A DNA stretch of 13,629 nucleotides from Candidatus Omnitrophota bacterium. Lineage in GTDB: Bacteria; Ratteibacteria; UBA8468; B48-G9; JAFGKM01. How positions within the stretch are numbered: the first letter of the stretch is position 1; the number at the start of each line of letters is the position of its first letter. Below are positions 7,399 to 13,629 of the stretch, piece after piece. The translations under genes were made by a program, and so were the position numbers. The stretch covers positions 1 through 13,629 of the forward strand of contig JAMWBP010000005.1 of NCBI GenBank assembly GCA_023819365.1. Direction: 5' to 3'. The notes beneath the pieces are model-generated. The model did not search any database. It was not told where the DNA came from and saw only the letters and a list, made by a program, of their open reading frames with translations.

Positions 7399-7703
7399 TT
7401 TTTAATCTCCTTTATATCCTTTAAAATATCTTCAAGGAATCTTCTTATATCTTCTTTTTTTTCTTTAATATCTTTCTCTCTCAGTTTTTTCTTTACCCCT
7501 TTTATCTTATACCCCTCATTATAGACCAAAAACTTTATTTTGTTAATTTTCTCAATATCTTTTTCTGTATATATCCTGTGTCCTTTCTGGTCCCTTAATG
7601 GCTTTATAAAAGAGAGTTCTTTTTCCCAGAACCTGATTATATGGGTGGGCAGTTCAACAATCTTACTTACCTCACCGATGTAATAAAATTTTTCTTTTTC
7701 CAT
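7386..7703 (-). CDS. MerR-family transcriptional regulator, short form
   Basis: A 105-residue DNA-binding protein. The winged helix-turn-helix is at residues 6-75: YYIGEVSKIVELPTHIIRFWEKE, then PLRDQKGHRIYTEKDIEKI, then a hydrophobic IKFLVYNEGYKIKGVKKKL helix. A short Lys/Glu-rich helix follows as a dimerisation segment. There is no cysteine-bearing metal-sensor or drug-binding domain, so it is the minimal MerR type often found beside housekeeping genes such as gpsA. The target is unknown; autoregulation of the operon is a reasonable guess only. The ATG overlaps the gpsA TAA by one base, and the end overlaps purN by 13 bases. Confidence 0.87.
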   Translation of the reverse strand: MEKEKFYYIGEVSKIVELPTHIIRFWEKELSFIKPLRDQKGHRIYTEKDIEKINKIKFLVYNEGYKIKGVKKKLREKDIKEKKEDIRRFLEDILKDIKEIKKCLK

Positions 7704-8692
7704 TATTCTTCTTTTGGCCTTCTTGTCATCAGTTTTTTGATTTCCATCTCTGGCTGTGCATTTTCATAGATAATTCTATATATTGATTCGGTTATTGGCA
7801 ATTCAATATCTAACTTTCTGCTCAATCTATAAAATGCTTCTGTTGCAAAGAGGCCTTCTATTACCATCTTGTTCTCTTTAAGATACCTTTCTTTTCCTGT
7901 CTTTATTATTGCCTCTCCGAATGACCTGTTTCTGCTGAACTTACTGAAAGATGTTGTTATTAAGTCCCCTATTCCTGAAAGCCCTCTAAATGTCTTTTCT
8001 TTACCTCCAAGCCGGCACCCTATATTAATCATCTCATTCAGCCCCCTTGTAAGATATGCTGATTTTGTATTTATCCCCAGTCCAAGTCCATCAATAACCC
8101 CTGCACCTATGGCAATAACATTTTTGAATGCACCACCAATCTCCACACCTCTTACATCAGTACTGGTATATATCCTTAATGTCTCACAGTTTAGTATTTC
8201 CTGAAATAGAAGTCCGGTATTTTTTTTGATTGTCGCGACAACGGCTGCTGAAGGCATCCCTTTTGCTATCTCTTTTGCAATTGTGGGACCGGATAACACT
8301 CCAAAAGGGATATTATTTCCAAGTTCAGATATTATAATCTCTGACATACTATTTCCTGTGGATGTTTCAAGCCCTTTTGTCCCTATAAGTAGTGGCTGCC
8401 CTCTGTAAAATTCTTTTAGTTGTTTTACTGTGTCTCTAAAAAAAGTAGAACGTACTACTATTATAATAACATCGGACTTTAAGGCAACTTCTTTTATAGA
8501 ACCAGTTATATCAACTTCTTCCGGAATTTTAAATCCAGGGAAATAATCAGGGCTCTCTCTTTTCTCTTTAAGTACATAAAGATTTTTTTTAATAGGTTCC
8601 CACAGTATTATCCTGTATCCTTTTTTTGCAAGAAGGCGACTTAGGGTTATTCCCCATCCACCTGCTCCAATGACTCCTATCTTTTCTCCCAT
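7703..8692 (-). CDS. gpsA: glycerol-3-phosphate dehydrogenase [NAD(P)+]
   Basis: Reduces dihydroxyacetone phosphate to sn-glycerol-3-phosphate, the backbone of membrane phospholipids. Its 329 residues are normal. The Rossmann motif GAGGWG is at residues 9-14, and VIIIVVRS and LIGTKGLE follow. LSGPTIAKEIAKGMPSAAV is the family block, then GVEIGGAFKNVIAIGAG with the catalytic lysine, and SGIGDLITTSFSKFSRNR with the conserved Asp, Ser and Arg. The start overlaps plsY by 16 bases and has no clear Shine-Dalgarno, so translation is likely coupled to plsY. The product feeds PlsY directly, so the pair makes functional sense. Confidence 0.96.
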   Translation of the reverse strand: MGEKIGVIGAGGWGITLSRLLAKKGYRIILWEPIKKNLYVLKEKRESPDYFPGFKIPEEVDITGSIKEVALKSDVIIIVVRSTFFRDTVKQLKEFYRGQPLLIGTKGLETSTGNSMSEIIISELGNNIPFGVLSGPTIAKEIAKGMPSAAVVATIKKNTGLLFQEILNCETLRIYTSTDVRGVEIGGAFKNVIAIGAGVIDGLGLGINTKSAYLTRGLNEMINIGCRLGGKEKTFRGLSGIGDLITTSFSKFSRNRSFGEAIIKTGKERYLKENKMVIEGLFATEAFYRLSRKLDIELPITESIYRIIYENAQPEMEIKKLMTRRPKEE

Positions 8693-9279
8693 GGTAGATT
8701 TATCTTGTTTTCTTTTTTTGTTAATAGCCGTTTTATATTACTCCTGTGAGCATAAATAATAATGACAGATATTATAATTCCTGTGATAGTGAGAAAAATA
8801 TCTTTATGAAATAGATATACAAGAAAGGGCAGGAATAGAGAAGCAGTGATAGCACCTAATGATACATACCTGGTTGGTATAACAACAGCAAGCCATACAA
8901 TCAATGAAAGTAGCGCGGGAAAGGGAAAAATGCCTATAACTACACCGAAACCAGTGGAGACACCTTTACCACCCCTGCCTTTTAAAAATATAGAAAAGTT
9001 ATGGCCTGCAATGGAAGCAATTCCTGTGGATATTATATAAACAATAGGGAGAGAAAAGATTTTTGCTACAAGAACAGGAAGTAACCCTTTCAGTATATCA
9101 AATACAAGTACTGCACTGGCTAATTTACCTCCTGCAACCCGGTATACATTGGTGGCCCCAATATTCCCACTTCCATATTTTCTTATGTCTATCTTTTTAA
9201 TAAAGCGACATAAGAGGTAGCCAGCAGGGATACTTCCTATCAGATAAGCCCCTATTATAACAAACAGAAAGGTTATCAC
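8677..9279 (-). CDS. plsY: acyl-phosphate:glycerol-3-phosphate acyltransferase
   Basis: An integral membrane enzyme that transfers an acyl group from acyl phosphate to glycerol-3-phosphate, giving lysophosphatidic acid. Its 200 residues and five or so hydrophobic helices fit the family. The hallmark blocks are GSIPAGYLLCR, GSGNIGATNVYRV, and GHNFSIFLKGRGGKGVSTGFG, all intact. The start is GTG directly after the stop of the corrinoid gene (TAAGTG), with no good ribosome site, so it is probably reached by coupled ribosomes. No in-frame ATG lies near this position. It overlaps gpsA by 16 bases. The companion PlsX is not in the window. Confidence 0.94.
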   Translation of the reverse strand: MITFLFVIIGAYLIGSIPAGYLLCRFIKKIDIRKYGSGNIGATNVYRVAGGKLASAVLVFDILKGLLPVLVAKIFSLPIVYIISTGIASIAGHNFSIFLKGRGGKGVSTGFGVVIGIFPFPALLSLIVWLAVVIPTRYVSLGAITASLFLPFLVYLFHKDIFLTITGIIISVIIIYAHRSNIKRLLTKKENKINLPWEKR

Positions 9280-9921
9280 TTATGAGATGTTCAATAACTC
9301 TTTTACTTTATCCACAGCACTTGCTGCATCAGGAGCGTAGCCGTCTGCACCTATTTCATCCGCATAACTCTGTGTTATTGGTGCTCCGCCTATGATGACC
9401 TTTACCTGGTTCTTCAATCCTTCCTTTTTAAGTGCTTCAATAACATCTTTCATCGCCACCATAGTTGTTGTTAAAAGAGCGGATAGACCTAAGACCTTTG
9501 CCCCATTTTTGGCTGCTTCAACAAATTTTTCAGGTGGCACATCTATACCAAGGTCTTCAACTTCAAAGCCAGCACCCTTCCACATCATAATTACTAAATT
9601 TTTTCCTATGTCGTGAAGGTCTCCCTTTACCGTTCCAATGGCAAGTTTTGCAAGTGGCTGGATTCCTGCCTTAGCAATAAGTGGCTCTATTATACCCATA
9701 CCTGCATGCATTGCCCTTGCAGCAATTAAGACCTCCGGGACATAAAATTCATTGTTTTTGAATTTTACGCCTACCACATTCATCCCTGCGATGAGACCCT
9801 CATTCAGGATTTTTGAAACATCAATATTTTCTTTTACTGCCTTCTCCACCAGTTCTTTTGTTTTTGCTGCATTCCCTGATATTACACTTTCCTTAATTCC
9901 ACCAAGAATATCTTCTGCCAT
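9280..9921 (-). CDS. corrinoid (B12)-binding protein, MtbC/MetH-like
   Basis: A 213-residue two-domain cobalamin carrier. Residues about 1-88 form the helical cap domain (LNEGLIAGMNVVGVKFKNNE, then VPEVLIAARAMHAGM). Residues 90-213 are the Rossmann-like B12 domain, with the D-x-H-x-x-G motif at Asp101, His103 and Gly106 (GDLHDIGKN), then SALLTTTM and GGAPI. His103 would be the lower cobalt ligand. Such proteins shuttle methyl groups between partner methyltransferases. No methyltransferase or reactivase is adjacent, so the partner is unknown. An upstream start at 9969 was rejected because the ATG at 9921 has GGAGGAG just before it (9924-9930) and the promoter lies across the longer reading. 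It leads the operon and abuts plsY. Confidence 0.88.
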   Translation of the reverse strand: MAEDILGGIKESVISGNAAKTKELVEKAVKENIDVSKILNEGLIAGMNVVGVKFKNNEFYVPEVLIAARAMHAGMGIIEPLIAKAGIQPLAKLAIGTVKGDLHDIGKNLVIMMWKGAGFEVEDLGIDVPPEKFVEAAKNGAKVLGLSALLTTTMVAMKDVIEALKKEGLKNQVKVIIGGAPITQSYADEIGADGYAPDAASAVDKVKELLNIS

Positions 9922-9958
9922 TTCTCCTCCTTTTTTGCATTTTGTATATTGTTTTACA

Positions 9959-9986
9959 ATTATAGACAATTTATTTTTTATGTCAA
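9959..9986 (-). promoter_or_regulatory. consensus sigma-70 type promoter of the minus-strand operon
   Basis: Read on the minus strand, TTGACA (9986-9981) and TATAAT (9964-9959) are both perfect consensus hexamers, separated by 16 bp. The expected start near 9952 gives a leader of about 30 bases to the ribosome site GGAGGAG and the ATG at 9921. This is the only strong promoter visible for the eight-gene operon. Confidence 0.8.
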
Positions 9987-10001
9987 GAGAAAATTCATTT
10001 C

Positions 10002-10029
10002 TTGTAAAAAAACAAAGTTGGTGTATAAT
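10002..10029 (+). promoter_or_regulatory. predicted promoter for tRNA-Val
   Basis: TTGTAA (10002-10007), a 16-bp spacer and TATAAT (10024-10029) precede the tRNA by about 38 bp. The -10 is perfect and the -35 is weaker. It is divergent from and immediately next to the operon promoter (hexamers 16 bp apart), so the two could compete for polymerase. Confidence 0.55.
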
Positions 10030-10067
10030 ATATCACAATTATACCTTTATTGCAATAATAATTAACC

Positions 10068-10140
10068 GGGCGGTTAGCTCAGTGGCAAGAGCGCTACCCT
10101 TACAAGGTAGAAGTCGCAGGTTCAAGTCCTGCACCGCCCA
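10068..10140 (+). tRNA. tRNA-Val (anticodon UAC)
   Basis: A full cloverleaf of 73 bases. The acceptor arm pairs GGGCGGT (10068-10074) with ACCGCCC (10133-10139), with discriminator A at 10140. The D-arm is GCTC/GAGC. The anticodon arm is CTACC/GGTAG with loop CTTACAA, giving anticodon TAC at 10101-10103. The T-arm is GCAGG/CCTGC with loop TTCAAGT. CCA is not encoded. A T-arm-derived inverted repeat and a duplicated 3' end follow immediately. Confidence 0.96.
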
Positions 10141-10268
10141 CGATACACCTCTTTGGGAAGGACTTGAAGGGAGCGAAGTCAGGAATTGCGACGAGTAGGA
10201 GCAATTCCAGCGGGTGGCCGACCCGAGCCGTAGTGGGAGGCGAGGGCGCCAAGTCCTGCACCGCCCAC
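10123..10268 (+). repeat. 19-bp direct repeats of the tRNA-Val 3' end flanking a structured GC-rich segment
   Basis: CAAGTCCTGCACCGCCCAC occurs exactly at 10123-10141 (tRNA T-loop to acceptor end) and again at 10250-10268, so the repeat unit is 127 bp. Between them lie AGGACTTGAA (10159-10168), complementary to TTCAAGTCCT in the tRNA (10121-10130); GGAATTGC/GCAATTCC (10182-10189/10201-10208, 11-base loop); and CGGGT/ACCCG (10211-10215/10221-10225). The segment is visibly richer in G+C than the surrounding AT-rich DNA. There is no credible gene in it. It resembles an attachment-site duplication or a small tRNA-derived mobile repeat. Confidence 0.8.
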
Positions 10269-10277
10269 TGATTTAAA

Positions 10278-10328
10278 CCCCTCACCCTAGTCCCTCTCCC
10301 CAATGGGGAGAGGAGATAAGGTGAGGGG
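10278..10328. repeat. REP-like imperfect hairpin repeat, copy B
   Basis: CCCCTCACC (10278-10286) pairs with GGTGAGGGG (10320-10328), and inside it CCTCTCCCC (about 10293-10301) pairs with GGGGAGAGG (10305-10313) around an AAT loop. It has the same plan as the repeat at 3413-3496. It is between tRNA-Val and dnaK. It has no U-run, so it is not a standard terminator, though a transcript could fold here. The remaining 10329-10410 is AT-rich; I see no heat-shock operator such as CIRCE in it. Confidence 0.7.
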
Positions 10329-10426
10329 AACAGAGGGGGAAATAATAGCTAAAGGGAAGGAATATTGAAACCTATTAATAATTTTTTCATCTAAATTTAA
10401 TAAAAAGAGAGACGGAGGGATGTAAA

Positions 10427-12310
10427 ATGGCAGAAAAAATTATTGGTATAGACCTGGGCACAAGCAATTCTTCTGCTGCTGTTATGGAAGCAGGAAAGCC
10501 GGTTATTATTCCGAGTGCGGAAGGGACTACTATTGTAGGTGGTAAAGCATTTCCTTCATATGTTGCATTTACAAAAGATGGACAGGTACTGGTTGGAGAA
10601 CCGGCAAGAAGGCAGGCGGCAGTCAATCCTGAAGGGACTGTTTTTGCTGCTAAAAGGAAGATGGGGACTGACTATAAGTATAATATCTACGGGAAGACAT
10701 ATACCCCTGAACAGATTTCTGCATATATTCTCCAGAAGATAAAAAGAGATGCAGAGACATTTTTGGGTCATCCTATAAAGAAGGCAGTAATAACCGTCCC
10801 TGCATATTTTAATGATAACCAGAGGCAGGCAACAAAAGATGCAGGCACTATTGCAGGACTTGAAGTTGTCCGTCTTATCAATGAGCCAACAGCAGCATCT
10901 TTCGCCTACGGACTTGATAAACTTCAGGCAGAACTAAAGATTCTTGTTTTTGATTTTGGTGCGGGGACACTTGATGTCACAATTATGGATATGATGGCAG
11001 GGGTTTTCAAGGTTCTTTCCACACATGGAGATACACAATTAGGCGGAACTGATATGGATGAGGTATTAATAAGGTATATTGTGGAAGAGTTCAAAAAGGA
11101 ATCAGGTATAGATGTAAGCAAGGATAAGATGGCGATGCAGAGAATTAAGGAAGCAGCAGAGAAGGCAAAGATAGAACTTTCTTCTACATTAGAAACAGAG
11201 ATAAATCTACCTTTTATCACAGCAGACCAGACAGGACCAAGACACCTTCAGATGAAGATAAGAAGGGCAAAACTTGAAGAACTGGTAGAGCCAATTATAG
11301 AAAGATGTAAAGGGCCTGTCCAACAGGCAATAGAAGATGCGAAGTTAAAGCCATCCGAGATTAATAAGGTTATCCTTGTTGGTGGACCTACAAGGATGCC
11401 GATTGTTCAGAAGTTTATAGAGGACTTCATCGGAATAAAGCCGGAGAGAGGGGTTGACCCTATGGAGTGTGTCTCTATAGGTGCTGCAATTCAGGGTGCC
11501 ATCTTAAGTGGGGAGATGAAAGATAAAGATATCCTTCTTCTGGATGTGACTCCACTTTCCCTTGGTGTGGAGACACTGGGAGGTGTATTTACAAAGATTA
11601 TAGAGAGGAATACAACCATACCTGTAAAAAGGAGCCAGATATTTACAACAGCAGCGGACAACCAGCCATCTGTTGAGATAAATGTTTTACAGGGTGAGAG
11701 ACCTATGGCAAAAGATAACCTTAGTTTAGGAAGGTTCCACCTTGAAGGTATTCCACCCGCTCCGAGAGGAGTTCCACAGATAGAGGTTACCTTTGATATT
11801 GATGCAAATGGGATCCTTCATGTGACAGCGAAAGATAAAGGGACAGGGAAGGAACAGTCCATTAAGATAACTGCTTCAAAAAAACTATCACAGGAAGAGA
11901 TTGATAGGATGGTTAAAGAGGCAGAGAGATACGCAGAGGAAGACAAAAAGCAGAGGGAACTCATAGAGGTTGTTAATCAGGCGGATTCATTAATATACAA
12001 TGTAAACAAAACCCTGAAAGAGCATGGAGATAAGGTGTCTGAGGCGGATAGAAAAAATATACAGGAAAAGATAGAGGTGCTGGATAAACTTATAAAGGCA
12101 GAGAAGAAAAACAAAGAAGATATCCAGAGGGCAATGGATGAACTCCAACAGGCAGTTCATGGTCTTGCCCAGGTTATATATCAGCAGGCACAGCAACAGC
12201 AATCCACCGGACAACAGCATACGACTGAGCAGGAGACAGAGAAGAAAGAAGATAGAGGCAATGTTGTTGATGCTGAATATAAAGAGGTGGATGACCAGGA
12301 TAAGAAGTAA
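10427..12310 (+). CDS. dnaK: molecular chaperone DnaK (Hsp70)
   Basis: An ATP-driven chaperone that binds exposed hydrophobic peptides, working with DnaJ and GrpE (neither in view). Its 627 residues are full length. The ATPase domain has [14 protein letters not shown] (6-19), VPAYFND (about 124-130), [13 protein letters not shown], the phosphate-2 loop DFGAGTLDV (176-184) and VGGPTRMP. The linker [19 protein letters not shown] leads to the substrate domain, with [14 protein letters not shown] and [21 protein letters not shown] helical lid and Gln-rich tail end [16 protein letters not shown]. Two oddities are GAGT in place of GGGT, and the [19 protein letters not shown]-terminus, seen in some candidate-phylum and archaeal DnaKs. 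GGAGGGA lies 6 bases before the ATG. It overlaps the next gene by one base. Confidence 0.96.
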   Translation: MAEKIIGIDLGTSNSSAAVMEAGKPVIIPSAEGTTIVGGKAFPSYVAFTKDGQVLVGEPARRQAAVNPEGTVFAAKRKMGTDYKYNIYGKTYTPEQISAYILQKIKRDAETFLGHPIKKAVITVPAYFNDNQRQATKDAGTIAGLEVVRLINEPTAASFAYGLDKLQAELKILVFDFGAGTLDVTIMDMMAGVFKVLSTHGDTQLGGTDMDEVLIRYIVEEFKKESGIDVSKDKMAMQRIKEAAEKAKIELSSTLETEINLPFITADQTGPRHLQMKIRRAKLEELVEPIIERCKGPVQQAIEDAKLKPSEINKVILVGGPTRMPIVQKFIEDFIGIKPERGVDPMECVSIGAAIQGAILSGEMKDKDILLLDVTPLSLGVETLGGVFTKIIERNTTIPVKRSQIFTTAADNQPSVEINVLQGERPMAKDNLSLGRFHLEGIPPAPRGVPQIEVTFDIDANGILHVTAKDKGTGKEQSIKITASKKLSQEEIDRMVKEAERYAEEDKKQRELIEVVNQADSLIYNVNKTLKEHGDKVSEADRKNIQEKIEVLDKLIKAEKKNKEDIQRAMDELQQAVHGLAQVIYQQAQQQQSTGQQHTTEQETEKKEDRGNVVDAEYKEVDDQDKK

Positions 12311-13110
12311 TGAGGTATGTGCGTGTTGTTGTGGATGGGCTTGAAGAAAGTGGGAACTACGGTGTAGTTGAAGGCGAAACTATCCGGATAATAAAAACAT
12401 CTCCATTATTTTCTCCTTGCAAGGACACAGGGATTAAAATTTCTTTCTCTGCGGTTAGGAAGTTTTTACCACCTGTTGAACCACCTAATATTATTGCGTT
12501 GGGACTAAACTACAGGGAGCATGCAAGGGAAAGCAGGATGGATTTACCATCTGCCCCTGTTATATTCTTGAAGGCAACCACAGCAATAACAGGCCACCTC
12601 TCTCCTATTGTTCTTCCAAAGGAAGCACCTGACTTTGTTGACTATGAGGCAGAACTTGTTGTAGTTATAGGTAAAAAGGCAAAAGATATTACTCCTGAAG
12701 ATGCTTCTGATTATATACTGGGATATACCTGTGGCAATGATGTTTCAGCAAGGGACTGCCAGATGAGATTAGATAGACAGTGGGCAAGGGCAAAGTCATT
12801 TGATACATTTGCACCCGTAGGTCCCTGGATAGAAACAGATATTAAGCCAGATAATTTAAAGATTCAGTTACGGGTCAATGGTGTTATAATGCAAAATTCA
12901 ACTACAGCAGATATGATATTCAGTGTTTCAGATATTGTCTCCTATCTTTCAAAACAGATGACACTTCTACCTGGAACCCTTATTATGACAGGGACACCTT
13001 CTGGTGTCGGGTTTGCAAAAAATCCGCCTGTATTTCTAAGAGAAGGCGATACTGTTGAGATTGAAATAGAAGGTATAGGTATTCTCAAAAATTCTGTGAT
13101 TCGCGGCTGA
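12310..13110 (+). CDS. fumarylacetoacetate hydrolase (FAH) family protein
   Basis: A 266-residue metal-dependent hydrolase, isomerase or decarboxylase of the FAH superfamily. After a variable N-terminal section, LGLNYREHARE (64-74) begins the core. DYEAELVVVIGK supplies metal ligands Glu113 and Glu115, and GNDVSARD supplies Asp144. RQWARAKSFDTFAPVGPW and MTGTPSGVGF are the other hallmarks. Members act on acylpyruvates, oxaloacetate or homoprotocatechuate intermediates, and the substrate cannot be told from sequence. Its ATG shares one base with the dnaK TAA (TAATG), so translation is likely coupled to dnaK, an unexpected partner. No clear terminator follows. Confidence 0.9.
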   Translation: MRYVRVVVDGLEESGNYGVVEGETIRIIKTSPLFSPCKDTGIKISFSAVRKFLPPVEPPNIIALGLNYREHARESRMDLPSAPVIFLKATTAITGHLSPIVLPKEAPDFVDYEAELVVVIGKKAKDITPEDASDYILGYTCGNDVSARDCQMRLDRQWARAKSFDTFAPVGPWIETDIKPDNLKIQLRVNGVIMQNSTTADMIFSVSDIVSYLSKQMTLLPGTLIMTGTPSGVGFAKNPPVFLREGDTVEIEIEGIGILKNSVIRG

Positions 13111-13129
13111 AAGTAATCTGCGAAGTCCT

Positions 13130-13188
13130 GTTGCTTTATTAATTTTTCTATATTAAACGGGTATCGTTGCCTCATTAATTTTTCTATA
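13130..13188. repeat. pair of 23-bp near-identical repeats, 36 bp apart
   Basis: The 23-base copies at 13130-13152 and 13166-13188 both begin GTTGC and end ATTAATTTTTCTATA, and match at 21 of 23 positions. The second copy overlaps the end of the transposase remnant by five bases. They may be part of the terminal region of the lost insertion sequence. The two short frames across them (plus and minus) show no recognisable protein. Confidence 0.5.
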
Positions 13189-13309
13189 ATAACTCTTCCT
13201 GCAATTGTACAATCTCACTACTTAATTCTCCTGGATTTAAACTTTTATAAATCCTCTCCAATTGCCTCTTTTTACTTCCTTCAATTTCAGCACATTCCAT
13301 CACTCTATA
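13184..13309 (-). pseudogene. C-terminal remnant of an IS481-like (integrase core) transposase
   Basis: Only about 41 residues of coding sequence remain, from YRVMECAEI to a stop at 13184. The pattern Y-R-(V/L)-M/L-E, then LxxxYxxLNPxxLxxxIxxLQxxLL matches the very C-terminus of IS481/rve-type transposases, which typically have some 300 or more residues. The catalytic DDE core is gone. A palindromic repeat lies immediately upstream (13312), where the rest of the gene should be. The frame continues across the palindrome but that part is not transposase-like. Family assignment from so short a piece is moderate. Confidence 0.5.
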
Positions 13310-13311
13310 TA

Positions 13312-13336
13312 GGAAAAGGGGACTGTCCCTTTTTCC
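13312..13336. repeat. 25-bp palindrome, GGAAAAGGGGAC-T-GTCCCTTTTTCC
   Basis: Left arm GGAAAAGGGGAC and right arm GTCCCTTTTTCC are complementary with one mismatch and a single central T. It sits between the transposase remnant and the 27-bp hairpin repeat. Such palindromes often accompany small dispersed elements. On the minus strand the A/T-poor GGGAC core and following CC do not give a U-run terminator. Confidence 0.6.
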
Positions 13337-13338
13337 CT

Positions 13339-13365
13339 TATTTGTGCGATAAATCGCACCGCTAC
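13339..13365 (-). repeat. 27-bp hairpin repeat, copy 2
   Basis: On the minus strand it is the counterpart of 345-371, with GTGCGAT-TT-ATCGCAC (13344-13359) as the inverted repeat. Its outer end GTAGCG includes the TAG that stops the ATPase subunit gene (13362-13364). The two copies lie in opposite orientation, near the two ends of the window. Confidence 0.65.
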
Positions 13366-13629
13366 TCATTGGTTAACTGGATGTGTTTGAGCATTACAAG
13401 GGATGACCTTTCTACTTCATTGAGTTTGAATGTTATAAATTTCATCGTCTCTTCAATATTTGGTATCAGGACATATTCAAGTGCATTAACCCGTCTTCTT
13501 GTTCTTTCAATCTCTATGGCAAGACATATCAGTTTATTTTCAAGGAAGGCAAGGGAGAGTAGTTTTTTTAATATCTCTTTACCTTTTTCTAAGAGATATT
13601 GATGGTATGGTGTGAGTGAATAATCGGGT
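13362..13629 (-). CDS. atpD: V/A-type ATP synthase subunit D, C-terminal part (gene runs off the window)
   Basis: The last 88 residues, from PDYSLTPYHQ to KHIQLTNE. The block LAIEIERTRRRVNALEYVLIPNIEETMKFI is the strongly conserved C-terminal helix of the rotor-stalk subunit D, which couples the catalytic head to the membrane rotor. A full subunit has about 200 residues, so more than half lies to the right. It is the V/A-type central-stalk protein, not the F-type beta subunit that shares the symbol. The stop codon TAG is part of the 27-bp repeat, so insertion of the repeat may have set or changed the C-terminus. The plus-strand open frame over the same bases is a shadow. Confidence 0.9.
   Translation of the reverse strand, partial: PDYSLTPYHQYLLEKGKEILKKLLSLAFLENKLICLAIEIERTRRRVNALEYVLIPNIEETMKFITFKLNEVERSSLVMLKHIQLTNE

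Noticed and set aside
10100..10303. Minus-strand open frame ending in GGAGLEPATSTL
   Set aside because: It is antisense to the tRNA-Val. This peptide ending is a well-known false gene read from tRNA sequence.
10278..10328. CRISPR or defence-island signal
   Set aside because: The two hairpin repeats in the window are far apart, lack regular spacers, and no cas or defence genes are nearby.
10387..10771. Minus-strand open frames over the dnaK start
   Set aside because: They are antisense to a confidently identified gene, with no motifs.
13342..13602. Plus-strand open frame at the right edge
   Set aside because: It is antisense to the V-type ATPase subunit D, whose conserved helix is clear on the minus strand.

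Overview
The window looks like chromosome from an uncultured, AT-rich bacterium. Bacterial markers are a trans-translation tmRNA, a bacterial tRNA-Val, a consensus sigma-70 type promoter, strong Shine-Dalgarno sites and the PlsY/GpsA phospholipid pair. The V/A-type ATPase subunit D at the right edge and the GAGT variant of DnaK point away from ordinary Proteobacteria or Firmicutes, towards a deep-branching or candidate-phylum lineage. An Omnitrophota-like group is my guess; the sequence alone does not settle it.

Layout. Positions 1-330 are the 3' portion of ssrA (tmRNA), whose tag reads ANTANALAA. A short repeat-bearing gap follows. Then a tight plus-strand cluster (506-2900) carries an N-acetylmuramoyl-L-alanine amidase, QueD and PurC, joined by ATGA and TAATG stop/start overlaps. 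A convergent minus-strand gene (2929-3312) encodes a stand-alone response-regulator receiver domain. Positions 3322-3987 are a scar region with a REP-like hairpin repeat and a headless fragment of a beta-propeller glycoside hydrolase.

From 9964 back to 3988 runs one long minus-strand operon: corrinoid-binding protein, plsY, gpsA, a MerR-type regulator, purN, an ArgA-like acetyltransferase, a bactofilin-like membrane protein and argG. Gene junctions are overlapping or nearly so, and a TTGACA-16-TATAAT promoter sits just upstream. The operon mixes phospholipid, purine and arginine synthesis, so it looks like a growth-linked housekeeping transcript.

A divergent promoter drives tRNA-Val(UAC) at 10068-10140. 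Directly after it is a GC-rich 127-bp insert that ends in a second, exact copy of the last 18 bases of the tRNA plus one more base. It contains three inverted repeats, one of which pairs with the tRNA's own T-arm. A second copy of the REP-like hairpin follows, and then dnaK and a translationally coupled FAH-family hydrolase (10427-13110).

The right end holds small repeats, the C-terminal remnant of an IS481-like transposase, a long palindrome, and a copy of the same 27-bp repeat found after the tmRNA, inverted. This repeat supplies the stop codon of a V-type ATPase subunit D gene that runs off the window.

No large new defence or biosynthetic system is visible. The most unusual items are the tRNA-derived 127-bp element, the compensatory change between the two 27-bp repeats, and the off-consensus T-loop of the tmRNA.
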